A DNA stretch of 64,000 nt from Noviherbaspirillum saxi (GTDB taxonomy: Bacteria > Pseudomonadota > Gammaproteobacteria > Burkholderiales > Burkholderiaceae_D), in NCBI RefSeq assembly GCF_003591035.1, contig NZ_QYUO01000002.1:1550001-1614000 (forward strand), in the 5' to 3' direction. This document shows positions 18,490-32,066 of the stretch, piece by piece; the first letter of the stretch is position 1, and each line of letters opens with the position of its first letter. A program made the position numbers and the translations under genes. The notes under the pieces are model-generated. The model made no database searches. It saw only the letters and a program-made list of their open reading frames with translations, and was not told where the DNA came from.

Positions 18490-18839
18490 AATTCAGTCTC
18501 CATCGTTTTATGCAGATGTATGCATTGGGCATTCCCTTGACCGGGGATGTTCACTTCCTTGCAATGCATCATATCAACCGCATCCGAATGAATGACAATA
18601 TGCAAGTTGCCTTGGGCTTGAGGACTTAAACCACATGTTAAGTCCAATAAGCGTGGCGTCTCTACCAATTGCCAGTCTCCGGGCTTGCATACCTGCCGAG
18701 CAGGAACGCGCCATCGTATGAGATGACATTGGAACTGGCACAGGCTCGTTGGTAAGGCAAGTTGTGCTGGCAAAATTCAACGCGAAAAGGTTTTCGCGGC
18801 CGTGGGTGTGTAATTACTCGGACATTCGTCCGAAAGTTG
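18490..18839. other. Intergenic region upstream of the penicillin-binding protein
   Basis: About 350 bases. A minus-strand frame of up to 95 codons (18486-18773) runs through it and touches the penicillin-binding protein start, but it has no recognised domain, no ribosome site and an unconvincing composition. I see no RNA gene or strong repeat. Confidence 0.4.
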
Positions 18840-19337
18840 CTACGATGAATGGTGGTCAGCGCCCTCCCGCGGGTGTCGCTCGGCTCTTTGTTCGTGTCCA
18901 TAGCGACGTGCACTTGCCGGAATCGGTTGCCAATCGAACTGGCGTCCGATGGTGATATGGAAATCCGGTTCACGCGCTAGCCCAAGCTCCCGCCGAACTT
19001 GCTGAAACCAGTCGCTATATACAGGTAGCGACCAGAAGTCGAAGTGATTGCGGACGCCGACATCATATTCAATATCCACCTCAAGGCCTTCATATTTGCC
19101 CCAGTACTCCATATTCGGAATATCTTCACCATGCCGGACTATGGTCACATGAGTGCCGAATATCGGTCGATTCAGACGCAATGCCTGTCCGTATTGCCGT
19201 TCAACAAACCATTGATACAAAAGATCCAGATCGTCATGTGGCAACGTAGCGACTAGCGAGCGCTTGTTATAAGGTTTGTCCGATCGGATCGGCGGAAGGT
19301 CATAGGCAAGGCGCCCACGGATTACATATCGCTTCAT
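18840..19337 (-). CDS. 2H-phosphoesterase-like protein
   Basis: The 165-residue protein has two H-x-T-x motifs about 90 residues apart, THVTIVR and FHITIGR. This spacing and form is the hallmark of the 2H phosphoesterase superfamily (LigT/RNA-ligase-like and cyclic-phosphodiesterase enzymes acting on 2',3'-cyclic phosphates). The last 25 or so residues are rich in Arg/His and unlike the rest, so the C-terminus could be frame-altered. The substrate is unknown. The ATG is preceded by only a weak ribosome site. Confidence 0.65.
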   Translation of the reverse strand: MKRYVIRGRLAYDLPPIRSDKPYNKRSLVATLPHDDLDLLYQWFVERQYGQALRLNRPIFGTHVTIVRHGEDIPNMEYWGKYEGLEVDIEYDVGVRNHFDFWSLPVYSDWFQQVRRELGLAREPDFHITIGRQFDWQPIPASARRYGHEQRAERHPREGADHHSS

Positions 19338-19522
19338 TACCCGGCTGGCATCGGAATGGATTCAGTTTGGCTTCTTTGTCGATGTCACTCAGACTAAGAT
19401 CGCTTCAATTTTTAGAAGATACCAAGAATCAGTCTTTGTAGATTCAATCTGGAAACGTTTTCGCTCTGCACGAAAACTATCTGCGATAGACTGTTCTGAA
19501 CGGCCTTGCATCGACCTGCACG

Positions 19523-19750
19523 CTATTTAATACCTGAGTTTCCATTGTTTTTTGTTAATCGGTATTGGGTAAATGCGAGAGCGAGGCAAGACCATTCCCA
19601 TTCATCTTGATACAGTTGCGCACTGAGCTCGACATATTGGTGAACCCAGCCATCGTCGCAACATTCGGGACATTCCAGATCCGGAATCCGTTGTGCCATG
19701 TTTGCCGCAAGTCGCTCCAGGTCTTCGATCGAAATTTCGTGCTTTTCCAT
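19523..19750 (-). CDS. Small hypothetical protein with cysteine pairs
   Basis: About 75 residues from the ATG at 19750 (a TTG at 19783 would add 11). The protein begins MEKHEISIEDLERLAANM and has an acidic middle with CPECC, which could bind a metal, followed by an aromatic helical C-terminus. No known family is recognised. Confidence 0.5.
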   Translation of the reverse strand: MEKHEISIEDLERLAANMAQRIPDLECPECCDDGWVHQYVELSAQLYQDEWEWSCLALAFTQYRLTKNNGNSGIK

Positions 19751-19783
19751 AGGCCGGCTTTTCGCTGTCAGGACTGTCGACAA

Positions 19784-20194
19784 TATTAAGACATCGAACT
19801 GGCTGGCTGATTCATTTCAATGTTCAATGCCAATCTGAGAAAGACTAGAGTAGCGGCGGATTGAGCACGTTGCGAAAGCCGCAATAGCGATGCCTATGTT
19901 ACCGACGCTGAACTTGGGGAAAAGGCAAATGAGTTGTACAGCCGAGCGCGTTAGTGAGGGATTGCATGCTCTTACGGGCAATACCTATTTGCAACTGTAT
20001 TGATAGTCGTGTTTTTCGTGTTGCGCCCTTGCTTGGTATTTTGCATCGGGCGCGATCCAATTCACCGCATAGCCTTGACGAGGCGAGCAGCATGACGGCG
20101 ACGTACGGGACGTGCGCTGCTGCCGGAATCGGGAAGCGGTGGCGGGTTGGAAGCGAGGCAGGGGGAGCGCGGTGGTGCTTGGTGCGTGGAGTGC
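19784..20194. other. Intergenic region downstream of the rrn operon
   Basis: About 400 bases between the rrn terminator and the small hypothetical gene. Open frames here are short, lack ribosome sites and have no recognisable product. Nothing else is apparent. Confidence 0.4.
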
Positions 20195-20202
20195 ACAAAG
20201 TA

Positions 20203-20236
20203 AAACGCCCCCGGCGGTTAAGCTGGAGGCGTTTTG
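20203..20236 (-). terminator. Rho-independent terminator of the rrn operon
   Basis: On the minus strand AAAACGCCTCC pairs with GGGGGCGTTTT and is followed by ACTTT, just 12 bases beyond the 5S gene. Position and strength fit the end of the ribosomal transcript. Confidence 0.85.
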
Positions 20237-20247
20237 GGGGGTACGAG

Positions 20248-20361
20248 CCTGACGATGACCTACTTTCACACTGGTTGCAGCACTATCATCGGCGCGAAGT
20301 CGTTTCACGGTCCTGTTCGGGATGGGAAGGGGTGGGACCGACTCGCTATGGTCATCAGGCA
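20248..20361 (-). rRNA. rrf: 5S ribosomal RNA
   Basis: The minus strand begins TGCCTGATGACCATAG and contains CCCATCCCGAACAGG, then ends GTCATCGTCAGGC, matching betaproteobacterial 5S rRNA of about 114 nucleotides. It is the last gene of the operon. Confidence 0.96.
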
Positions 20362-20514
20362 TAACTGGTAGTGTTGCTTGCAGGATCGTTATTGCTAATC
20401 CGTCAAACAACGCAATCTGGGAAGAAGTAGTGCGCAGGGGTTCTGCGCTTATTTTGGCGGGCGTGATGTCCAATCGGGCATACGCTTCATACTTGTGTAT
20501 AACTACCAAGGTTA

Positions 20515-23397
<2,883 letters not shown>

Positions 23398-23590
23398 AAC
23401 GTTGGCTTCTGTCGCCAGAATCCCGTTATAAAGTATGAGTTTGAATATGCCGTAGTCCAGACTACTCGCGTGTCACCACGAGAACTCTTTCCTACCTATG
23501 ATTGATACAATCACAACCCACCAGTATCTCCCAACGCGCTCATCACAAACGCATCAGTCCATACTGATAAATTCTTTACTACTTCTTCCA

Positions 23591-23604
23591 GATTGTTAAA
23601 GAAC
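23591..23604 (-). promoter_or_regulatory. boxA-like antitermination element in the 16S-23S spacer
   Basis: The minus strand reads GTTCTTTAACAATC, close to the NusB/S10-binding boxA of rrn operons, and lies between tRNA-Ala and 23S. Confidence 0.6.
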
Positions 23605-23689
23605 AAAAACAGCCAATGATCTCAAAAGATCAAACCTAAATCGCCCGCGCCCCACGGCGCCCCGACTTAGGTTTGATGTCTCAAAGAAG

Positions 23690-23765
23690 TGGTGGAGGTT
23701 GACGGGATCGAACCGACGACCCCCTGCTTGCAAAGCAGGTGCTCTCCCAGCTGAGCTAAACCCCC
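23690..23765 (-). tRNA. tRNA-Ala (anticodon TGC)
   Basis: 76 nucleotides. The sequence begins GGGGGTTTAGCTCAGCTGG, has anticodon loop CTTTGCAAG and ends with an encoded CCA. Position in the rrn spacer is standard. Confidence 0.98.
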
Positions 23766-23775
23766 GAAACTTTGA

Positions 23776-23852
23776 TGGTGGGTCTGGTTGGGCTCGAACC
23801 AACGACCCCCGCGTTATCAACACGGTGCTCTAACCAACTGAGCTACAGACCC
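23776..23852 (-). tRNA. tRNA-Ile (anticodon GAT)
   Basis: 77 nucleotides. The sequence begins GGGTCTGTAGCTCAGTTGG, has anticodon loop TTGATAA and ends with encoded CCA. It is the spacer tRNA next to 16S. Confidence 0.98.
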
Positions 23853-23978
23853 GTTCGGATCAGTACCTAGCCAAACCCCCGGCAGACTGTATTGCGTGCC
23901 GACTGCCGACTTACACTGTTCTTGCTGTCTCTACCAACATACCGATAAGTGTGAACGCTTGACGCGATGGCTTTACTC

Positions 23979-25513
<1,535 letters not shown>

Positions 25514-25690
25514 ATCTCTGTTTGTGCCATTGCTGGCAACCTCGTTCGAGGTGTCGCCCACTCAAAATACTGACAAGTAACATCTTGCGATGCTTACCTA
25601 TATTTCTTTGTGAGCACTTGATACTTGTGTAATGCCAATGGCCGAAACCATCAACTCCACCACACCAAGCGCCCACACTTATCGGCTGTT

Positions 25691-25704
25691 AGTTGTTAAA
25701 GATC
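25691..25704 (-). promoter_or_regulatory. boxA-like antitermination element in the rrn leader
   Basis: The minus strand reads GATCTTTAACAACT about 180 bases upstream of 16S, matching the boxA motif found also in the 16S-23S spacer. Confidence 0.55.
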
Positions 25705-25836
25705 CGCTTGCTCCGACAGAGCGTTGTGTCTGTCGCCGTCCCCTGCAATGCAGGGACCGTCTGCTGCGCTTCAAGGACCATTTTGCATCCCTTGCACCCT
25801 TCGCTTCCGCGCTTTGTTTGCTGCGTGTCGCGACGG

Positions 25837-25872
25837 GAGCCGAACTATAGCAAACACATGGGCGACATGCAA
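25837..25872 (-). promoter_or_regulatory. Predicted rrn promoter
   Basis: The minus strand shows TTGCAT (25867-25872), exactly 17 bases, then TATAGT (25844-25849), followed by a GC-rich discriminator (TCGGC). An A/T-rich tract upstream (CTTTTTTTGTTGTAAAAC) could be an UP element. The discriminator suggests stringent control by ppGpp/DksA. Confidence 0.7.
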
Positions 25873-26134
25873 ATCTTTTTTCCTGCCATGCGTTTTACAA
25901 CAAAAAAAGCGCGCGAGCTTCATCTGGATTTCATGGTCAGTGCGAGCGGAACAATGTTATCAAAAATACACCGCGCCATTAGTCGCCCGTTAAAACGGAA
26001 TTTATTTTCATATAAGTTGCGACGTACCGCCACGGCGAAACATCGAGATGCTTTCAAGGTGCATCTTCGCGCACCTATGGAGCTAACCTCGGTGTCAATG
26101 CACGCGGCCACTGGATGCAAGGACGCAACAGGTT

Positions 26135-26884
26135 TTACATACGAAGCCCGATGTCGAATGCAGCAACATAAGCTGTCGTCGTCTTCTCCGGTCTTAACAA
26201 AAGATGAGAGCCCTGGTCGCGTTGAAATAGTCCATCTCTGCTGTTTAAAACCATACGACGTCCACGCCTTGCATAAACCTCCGATGAATGCACCTGGTCG
26301 GTCACAGATTCGTCAAAGTACAGTTGCGACGTGAATTCATTCGCACGCCGGGTGTTCAGATTGTTGCGGACCTTGAAATGAATGTGCACGGCACGTCCCG
26401 GATACCAACCGGGGTAAACTGTCACGAAATTTACCGCTCCGTCGCGTCCGGTAATCTGGAACCCGCGCAGGAATTTTTTTTCCTTTTCAATACTGGTACC
26501 GTCGATAACGCCGGAGTAATGGCCATTTGCATCACAGTGCCAGATATCCACCATCGCACCGGCAATGGGAGCACATCTGTTGGCGCCGACCGCATAAACG
26601 CGAAGTGTGAGCGCGAGTGCCGTCCCTACGCTGACGGAGCCATCGTAGGGATCGGTGCGTATGTCAGATCTCTGCAGGCGTTCGTCTATAAAGAATGGGC
26701 CTTCCGTTTGCTGTGGCGTGACGATGCAGCTTGGCAGACCGGGCATCCCACGCGTATCGGCTGTAGAGGCCCCCTTGGCTGATGCACTAATCAATGAGGC
26801 ACCCAAAAGGAAAAGTGCCCGACGACGCGAGAAGTCCAGTTCTGCCTTCTGACTATTGGTATTCTTGTTCGCAGCAAATATCAT
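26135..26884 (-). CDS. Tat-exported intradiol ring-cleavage dioxygenase
   Basis: The 249-residue protein has an N-terminal twin-arginine-like signal (SRRRALFLLGASLI) and then a catechol/protocatechuate-dioxygenase fold. Non-haem Fe(III) ligands are visible: Tyr123 (GHYSG), Tyr161 (GWYPGR), His167 and His169 (HIHF). TPQQTEGPFF is the typical N-terminal motif. Members cleave catecholic rings between the two hydroxyls using oxygen. Export suggests that it acts on extracellular aromatic compounds; the substrate is unknown. No other aromatic pathway genes lie nearby. Confidence 0.9.
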   Translation of the reverse strand: MIFAANKNTNSQKAELDFSRRRALFLLGASLISASAKGASTADTRGMPGLPSCIVTPQQTEGPFFIDERLQRSDIRTDPYDGSVSVGTALALTLRVYAVGANRCAPIAGAMVDIWHCDANGHYSGVIDGTSIEKEKKFLRGFQITGRDGAVNFVTVYPGWYPGRAVHIHFKVRNNLNTRRANEFTSQLYFDESVTDQVHSSEVYARRGRRMVLNSRDGLFQRDQGSHLLLRPEKTTTAYVAAFDIGLRM

Positions 26885-27299
26885 GGCTCTACTCGAAATT
26901 TACCTCACAGCTTCAGAATAAACGAAGCCATGAGTATGGCAAGCAGTGATCAGTGATATATGCCGGGCTTTCGATATCGTTCATGCATTGCGCACGAGCG
27001 AATTCCCCCAGCGCTGAATGATATGGTTGATGTTGTAGCAATATAATCTTGTTGCGATTCGTCATGCCCTTGTCACAAGCGAAGGATATGATCACGTCAT
27101 CTGCTGTACATGCAACTGATATGCATGACGGCAGCTAGGTGTGCCGTCAGATCCGATTCAGAACGGGGCGGCATACCAACCAGATCCGCAGGCAGAAAGC
27201 AATCGTTACGGAAGGCAGGCATCTTGCACTCTGGCGAGCCTTTCCACCTTCATTCGCGAACAAAGCATCTAGTGCACGCCCTTAGTCTGCACGCTCCAG
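26885..27299. other. Intergenic region between the dioxygenase and the hybrid kinase
   Basis: About 415 bases without a supported gene. It must hold the dioxygenase promoter and the 3' end of the kinase transcript. No convincing terminator or RNA fold is seen. Confidence 0.4.
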
Positions 27300-30107
27300 T
27301 CACCCGGTAGATGCCGAATCATGTGACCACGACAATTTTGAAAGCAGACGATTGACGGCCGCCAGCCCGGCGGGCTTAGTGAGATGTTCGTCAAACCCGG
27401 CGGCTCTTGAACGGCTTCTATCGTTTTCATTTCCCCAGCCGGATAACGCCACCAAAACAACGTGCTCCATGCCCGGAGTTTTGCGTAATGCGCGTGCCAC
27501 TTCATATCCATTCATTCCAGGCATTCCAATATCCAGAAAGACGACTTCCGGCATGAACTCGCGGGCCATTTCGAAGGTTTGCATGGCGTCATTCGCAACC
27601 CGGGTTGTATAGCCTCCGACCTGCAGCAGCGCTGAGAGACTTTCGGCGACATCGCTGTTGTCGTCGACAACAAGTACGCGCCTTCCAGAGTTTCCAATCG
27701 GAACAACTGGCTTATTAGTCGGCGCGGGCCGCTCTTCCCGTGCTTGTGCGAACGGCAAGCGTACTGTGAAGCTGCTGCCCTTTCCGCTACCGGCGCTGGC
27801 CGCCGTAATTGTTCCGCCATGCAGTTCTGTTAAACGGCGAACAAGCGTAAGTCCGATACCAAGACCACCTTGGGCCTGATTCAGATTCTGCGATACCTGC
27901 GTAAACATTTCGAATACCGTCGGCAGCATTTCGGGTGGAATGCCAACGCCATTGTCAGTCACCGTTATCGCTATCTCGTTGTTTTCCCGGCATGCCGACA
28001 AAATGATGCGGCCGCCACGTGAAGTGTATTTGGCTGCATTGTTCAGCAGATTGCTGATGATTTGAGAAAGTCTGGTGGGGTCGGCATCCAGCAGCAGAGA
28101 TGCTTCTTCCAGTTGGGTAACCAGTTGATGCCCGCAGGCTTGAATCTGCGGCATGCTGGTTTCGATGGCGCTCGCCACCACATTTTTCAGTTCAACCTTT
28201 TCTTTTTTAAGATGTACCTTGCCGCGTGTGATACGTGCGACATCGAGCAGATCGTCCACCAGATGAACCATGTGCGCAAGCTGTCGCTCCATCATGTCTC
28301 GCGTTCTGCCGACGACTTCCGGATTGTCAGCTGCAAGACGCATGATCTCAAGGCCGTTTTGCAGTGGTGCCAGCGGGTTGCGCAGCTCATGGGCAAGTGT
28401 TGCGAGAAACTCGGTCTTGCGCCGGTCGGCCTCGGCCAGATCGGCCGCCAGACGACGTAAATCGTCTGCCGCACGTTTTCTGTCGGTTACATCCGTACCG
28501 GTCGGTGCTACGTAAAGCACACGTCCCATGCTGTCGGTAACAGGCGCCAGGATCAGCTCAATAAACCGTTGGCTGCCATCGGCCACGAAGTAAACAGTTT
28601 CGCGTTTAAAGGTATTGCCGGCAACCGCTTCCATGTATCCCGAGCGCACCATGTCCATGAGCTCCGGCGAGCGGTTCCACCACCCGCAATCCCAGAATTT
28701 TTTACCGACGACTTCCTCGCGCGTGAACCCACAGGCTTCGAGACACAGACGGTTGGCTTCGATAATTGTCCCGTCGAGAGCCATGACGCCCGCGAAGTAT
28801 GAGCCTTGATCGAAGAAGGTCCGAAACTTGGCGTTGGCCTCCGCGGCGGCGAACGCCTCGGCAGCAGCCTCACGCTCACGTTGCTCGACCTGCTTGCGTG
28901 CGGTAATGTCAGCTGCCATTCCGAGGACTTGCATGTCCCCGGCGGAGGTTCGCTGGCGCAATCCGGAAAACTCCAGCCAGCGCGGCTCTTTCGCCGGGCC
29001 CGAAACGCGCGCCTGCAAATGAAAAACGGCGCCGCTGTATGTCATGTCTTCAAGCGCTTGCAGGAATGCAGGCGCGTCTTCCGAATGAAGAAAACGCCGT
29101 GCGAATTCCGCAGCAATTGTCGATGCTTCCAAGGGCGGTATGCCCAAGGCCTGATTCAATCGGTCGTTTTCCCAGGTAATCAATCCGGTGGGTGCGTCCC
29201 ATAGCCATACGCCCAATCCTGCGGCTTCAGTAGCAAGCTTGACTCGTTCGCGACTCTGACGCAGCCGCTCTTCGCTCATTCTCAAATCGTCAGCGGCCTG
29301 CTTCGCTGCGGTTGCATCGCGAAATATCTTGGTGAATCCACGCAATTGGCCTTGTGCATCATTCAACGCAATCGTCACGCCATCCGCATAAAAGCGACTT
29401 CCATCCTTGCGTGCATGCCAGCGTTTGTCTTCTGAACGGCCATTGTCTTTTGCTTCCGCCATTTCGATCTCGGGTCTGCCCGACAGACAATCCTCTGGCA
29501 GATAAAGAATAGCGGCCGATTGACCGATTGCGTCCACGGCGCGCCAGCCGGTAATTTCCTCCGCGCCGCCTTCCCATTCGCTGATTCGTCCGTCGACATC
29601 GGTCACGACGAACGCATAATCCTTGATGTTGCCCAAAAGAAGGCGGATGCGAGCATCTTTTTCATTGAGCGCAGCCATATGGCGCTCGCGTTCAATACGT
29701 GCCAAATCCGCTGTCTTGCGATACAGATCCACAAAAAAAGAGACTTTGGCTTGCAGTACGGCCGGCACAATAGGCTTGGTCAGGTAATCAACGGCGCCAA
29801 GAGCATACGCTTCGTCAACGGGAAAATTCGGATCATCAGGCGCCGCAGTGAGAAAAATGATCGGCGTCCGGCTGGATCGCGGGTGGGTTCTTATCAATCG
29901 CGCCGTTTCAAAACCGCTCATGGTCGGCATGCGCACGTCAAGCAAGATAGCGGCGAAATCTGTTCCGAGTACCTTGCGTAGCGCTTCTTCGCCTGACGTG
30001 ACGGAAATCAATGTCTCGTCAAGCTTTTCGAGCACGGTTTCTAACGCAAGCAGGTTCGCCGGCTGATCATCTACCAGCAGAATATTGACAGGAACAGGAT
30101 TATTCAC
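27300..30107 (-). CDS. Hybrid sensor histidine kinase with N- and C-terminal receiver domains
   Basis: From the GTG at 30107 the protein has 935 residues: receiver (about 7-125, LLDVRMP), three PAS domains (about 150-275, 290-410 and 425-545), HisKA with His573 in LAHELRNP, HATPase (DNGVGIPPEML) and a second receiver (about 805-920, FLDIGMPG). There is no membrane segment, so sensing is cytoplasmic, possibly controlled by another kinase acting on the first receiver. I chose the GTG because GAGG lies six bases ahead; a TTG at 30143 would add 12 residues. The gene overlaps the upstream small gene by 8 bases. Confidence 0.9.
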   Translation of the reverse strand: MNNPVPVNILLVDDQPANLLALETVLEKLDETLISVTSGEEALRKVLGTDFAAILLDVRMPTMSGFETARLIRTHPRSSRTPIIFLTAAPDDPNFPVDEAYALGAVDYLTKPIVPAVLQAKVSFFVDLYRKTADLARIERERHMAALNEKDARIRLLLGNIKDYAFVVTDVDGRISEWEGGAEEITGWRAVDAIGQSAAILYLPEDCLSGRPEIEMAEAKDNGRSEDKRWHARKDGSRFYADGVTIALNDAQGQLRGFTKIFRDATAAKQAADDLRMSEERLRQSRERVKLATEAAGLGVWLWDAPTGLITWENDRLNQALGIPPLEASTIAAEFARRFLHSEDAPAFLQALEDMTYSGAVFHLQARVSGPAKEPRWLEFSGLRQRTSAGDMQVLGMAADITARKQVEQREREAAAEAFAAAEANAKFRTFFDQGSYFAGVMALDGTIIEANRLCLEACGFTREEVVGKKFWDCGWWNRSPELMDMVRSGYMEAVAGNTFKRETVYFVADGSQRFIELILAPVTDSMGRVLYVAPTGTDVTDRKRAADDLRRLAADLAEADRRKTEFLATLAHELRNPLAPLQNGLEIMRLAADNPEVVGRTRDMMERQLAHMVHLVDDLLDVARITRGKVHLKKEKVELKNVVASAIETSMPQIQACGHQLVTQLEEASLLLDADPTRLSQIISNLLNNAAKYTSRGGRIILSACRENNEIAITVTDNGVGIPPEMLPTVFEMFTQVSQNLNQAQGGLGIGLTLVRRLTELHGGTITAASAGSGKGSSFTVRLPFAQAREERPAPTNKPVVPIGNSGRRVLVVDDNSDVAESLSALLQVGGYTTRVANDAMQTFEMAREFMPEVVFLDIGMPGMNGYEVARALRKTPGMEHVVLVALSGWGNENDRSRSRAAGFDEHLTKPAGLAAVNRLLSKLSWSHDSASTG

Positions 30108-30450
30108 GGCGTGCCTCGCTCGACGTTCCTTTTCCGGGCACAAGGCTTAAACGGGGACCGCAACCAAATATATATTCGTTGAAATAAGCAATAGCTGCAT
30201 TCCGGCCACGCTTTGCAGGTTCTACTCTGCTCACAAACATACGATGGTCCACAAGGTCGACAGACGTCGCGAATCCATCCGACAGTGCGCCGGCCAGAAG
30301 CAGGTTTTCTCGGTAGTACAAGCTGTGCAGTTGCTGCATACCTTCCCATATATTGGCGGCTTGGCCAGTGATCCAAGCCTGTGAAATATTACGGCAGCGT
30401 ATCAGACCTCTCTCTGCCGATCCCGCGAGACGGTCAATACTTGCCTTCAT
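30100..30450 (-). CDS. Hypothetical 116-residue protein coupled to the hybrid kinase
   Basis: The helical protein begins MKASIDRLAGSAERGLIRC and has no known domain. Its 3' end overlaps the GTG start of the kinase gene, as expected for co-translated partners. The first part has a weak resemblance to phasin-like helices, but not enough to name it. The ribosome site is weak. Confidence 0.5.
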   Translation of the reverse strand: MKASIDRLAGSAERGLIRCRNISQAWITGQAANIWEGMQQLHSLYYRENLLLAGALSDGFATSVDLVDHRMFVSRVEPAKRGRNAAIAYFNEYIFGCGPRLSLVPGKGTSSEARRE

Positions 30451-30833
30451 ACGCTCTGCATTTTCGAGGTATTACTATGTTCGTCGCTCTTCAAGTCACA
30501 ACTTAGTGTCTTCAAGATTTAAAGGCATTTGAAAATGGGGACATGCCGACAATGTCATGTGACCCACAGTATAGGGTTGCATCAATATGGTGCAAACGCG
30601 CAACAACGATCTGTGGACGATATTTTCCATGTCCATTGCAACGGCGGTTTGAGATCCAACAGTAATTGCGTCTTGGAACGAAGCTTATTCGGGAAAACCG
30701 GAAACAAGTTGCTTATATCTGAGGATACAATCATTCAACGTTTCCCTTCAGCAGCGGATAGCGACAGAATGTCGCTTATGAGATATATTTCCGCCTGCAC
30801 TACTTTTGACATGTTTTTTCAACAGGAGCTTTA
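30451..30833. other. Intergenic region upstream of the HU gene
   Basis: About 380 bases between divergent genes. It holds the promoters of both sides, with TACAAT near 30726 as a possible -10 element for HU, but I see no good -35 partner. No gene is supported. Confidence 0.4.
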
Positions 30834-31121
30834 ATGAACAAGAGCGAAATCATCGACAAGATTGCAGCTGACCATGAAATTACCAAGGTCAAGGCAAAAC
30901 AGATTGTCGAGCAAGTTTTCGGCTTTATCGGTACAGATTTGAAGAAGGAAGGCCGCTTTTCCTTTCCTGACCTGGGCACCTTTACGGTTGCACAGCGCGC
31001 GGCCCGCACTGGACGCAATCCGGCAACTGGCGAGTCCATCAAAATCAAGGCATCCAAGAACGTGCGCTTCAAAGCCGCTCCGGCACTGAAGGATTTGGTT
31101 GCAAAGGTCAAGGTCAAGTAA
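30834..31121 (+). CDS. HU-family nucleoid DNA-binding protein
   Basis: The 95-residue protein is a typical HU/IHF-like protein: an N-terminal helical dimerisation part (MNKSEIIDKIAADHEITKV), then beta strands with FPDLGTFTVAQRAARTGRNP, which includes the DNA-inserting arm with the conserved Arg-Asn-Pro, and a C-terminal helix. It packages DNA and bends it non-specifically. AGGAGC lies six bases before the ATG. Confidence 0.95.
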   Translation: MNKSEIIDKIAADHEITKVKAKQIVEQVFGFIGTDLKKEGRFSFPDLGTFTVAQRAARTGRNPATGESIKIKASKNVRFKAAPALKDLVAKVKVK

Positions 31122-31149
31122 TCAATCTTGTCGATTGTCGACGCCGGCC

Positions 31150-31923
31150 TTATTCCTGTGCCGGGTCGGCAATATAACGCCTGCTCCATGCAGCGATGAT
31201 GTCGGCCACGTAGAGCGCGTCGCTGCGTCGTGTGAGCAGGTGATCAGCGTCGTCAAGCGAAATAAAGCTTTTCGGATGCGGAGCGGCAGCAAAGATACGG
31301 GTTGCATTGTTCAACTTGACCGTAGCGTCTTTAGGTGAATGCATTACCATCAGTGCTGCACTTAGCGAGTTGACCTTTGACAGCAAGCGCTGCCCCGCGA
31401 GATCGTCCAGAAACTGGCGTTTGATCCGGAACGGCCGTCCGGCAAGTTTTACTTCCGCTTCCCCATCACGTTCTATGTCCCTGACCTGGGTTCCAAATTG
31501 TGCGACGACATGAGAAGGATCGCTTGGCGCCCCTATCGTGACGACACCGCGTACCTCCGGAACTAGCGATGCCGCGGCCAATACCGCTGCGCCGCCAAGA
31601 CTATGCCCTATCAGCAGTGTTGGCGCGCGATGCTTGGTCCTCAAGTGGTTTGCGGCGGCGAGCAAATCCTCCAGATTCGATGAAAAGTTCGTATTGGCGA
31701 ACTCTCCCTCGCTGGCACCGAGTCCAGTAAAGTCAAAACGTAATACCGCAATGCCATGGCCGGTCAATGCCTGTGCAATACGGCTTGCCGCAAAGATGTC
31801 TTTTCCGCAGGTGAAGCAATGCGCAAACAGTGCAAACGCACTGGGCCGACCATCCGGTAAGTCCAGCCGTGCAGCAAGTGTTTGCGCCGAGCCACCAATA
31901 AAATCGAATCGCTCACTCGTCAT
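31150..31923 (-). CDS. Alpha/beta hydrolase (OsmC-fusion-type hydrolase domain)
   Basis: From the ATG at 31923 (GGAGGAATCA just upstream) the product has 257 residues. It contains the nucleophile elbow GHSLGG, preceded by FTGLGASEGEF, and matches the hydrolase half of the common alpha/beta hydrolase-OsmC fusion proteins. The OsmC half is absent: the frame stops after the hydrolase domain. A longer frame to 31974 lacks a ribosome site. Substrate unknown; possibly an esterase of oxidative-stress context. Confidence 0.85.
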   Translation of the reverse strand: MTSERFDFIGGSAQTLAARLDLPDGRPSAFALFAHCFTCGKDIFAASRIAQALTGHGIAVLRFDFTGLGASEGEFANTNFSSNLEDLLAAANHLRTKHRAPTLLIGHSLGGAAVLAAASLVPEVRGVVTIGAPSDPSHVVAQFGTQVRDIERDGEAEVKLAGRPFRIKRQFLDDLAGQRLLSKVNSLSAALMVMHSPKDATVKLNNATRIFAAAPHPKSFISLDDADHLLTRRSDALYVADIIAAWSRRYIADPAQE

Positions 31924-32066
31924 TGATTCCTCCGGCCACGTTTGTCCGTCATCACAACTTATATACAAGTCCAAGTCGGGCGATCATCATAGCAGGCGCA
32001 TCTATGACATCGGTATGGACGCAAAGCATGTATCGAAGCGTCTGCCCGGCTTCTGCCTGTAGGCAC

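Larger units (their letters stand above)
25514..26134. other. rrn leader and promoter region
   Basis: About 620 bases upstream of 16S. It carries a boxA-like leader element and a strong sigma-70 promoter (listed separately). The rest, toward the dioxygenase gene, has no supported gene. Confidence 0.6.
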
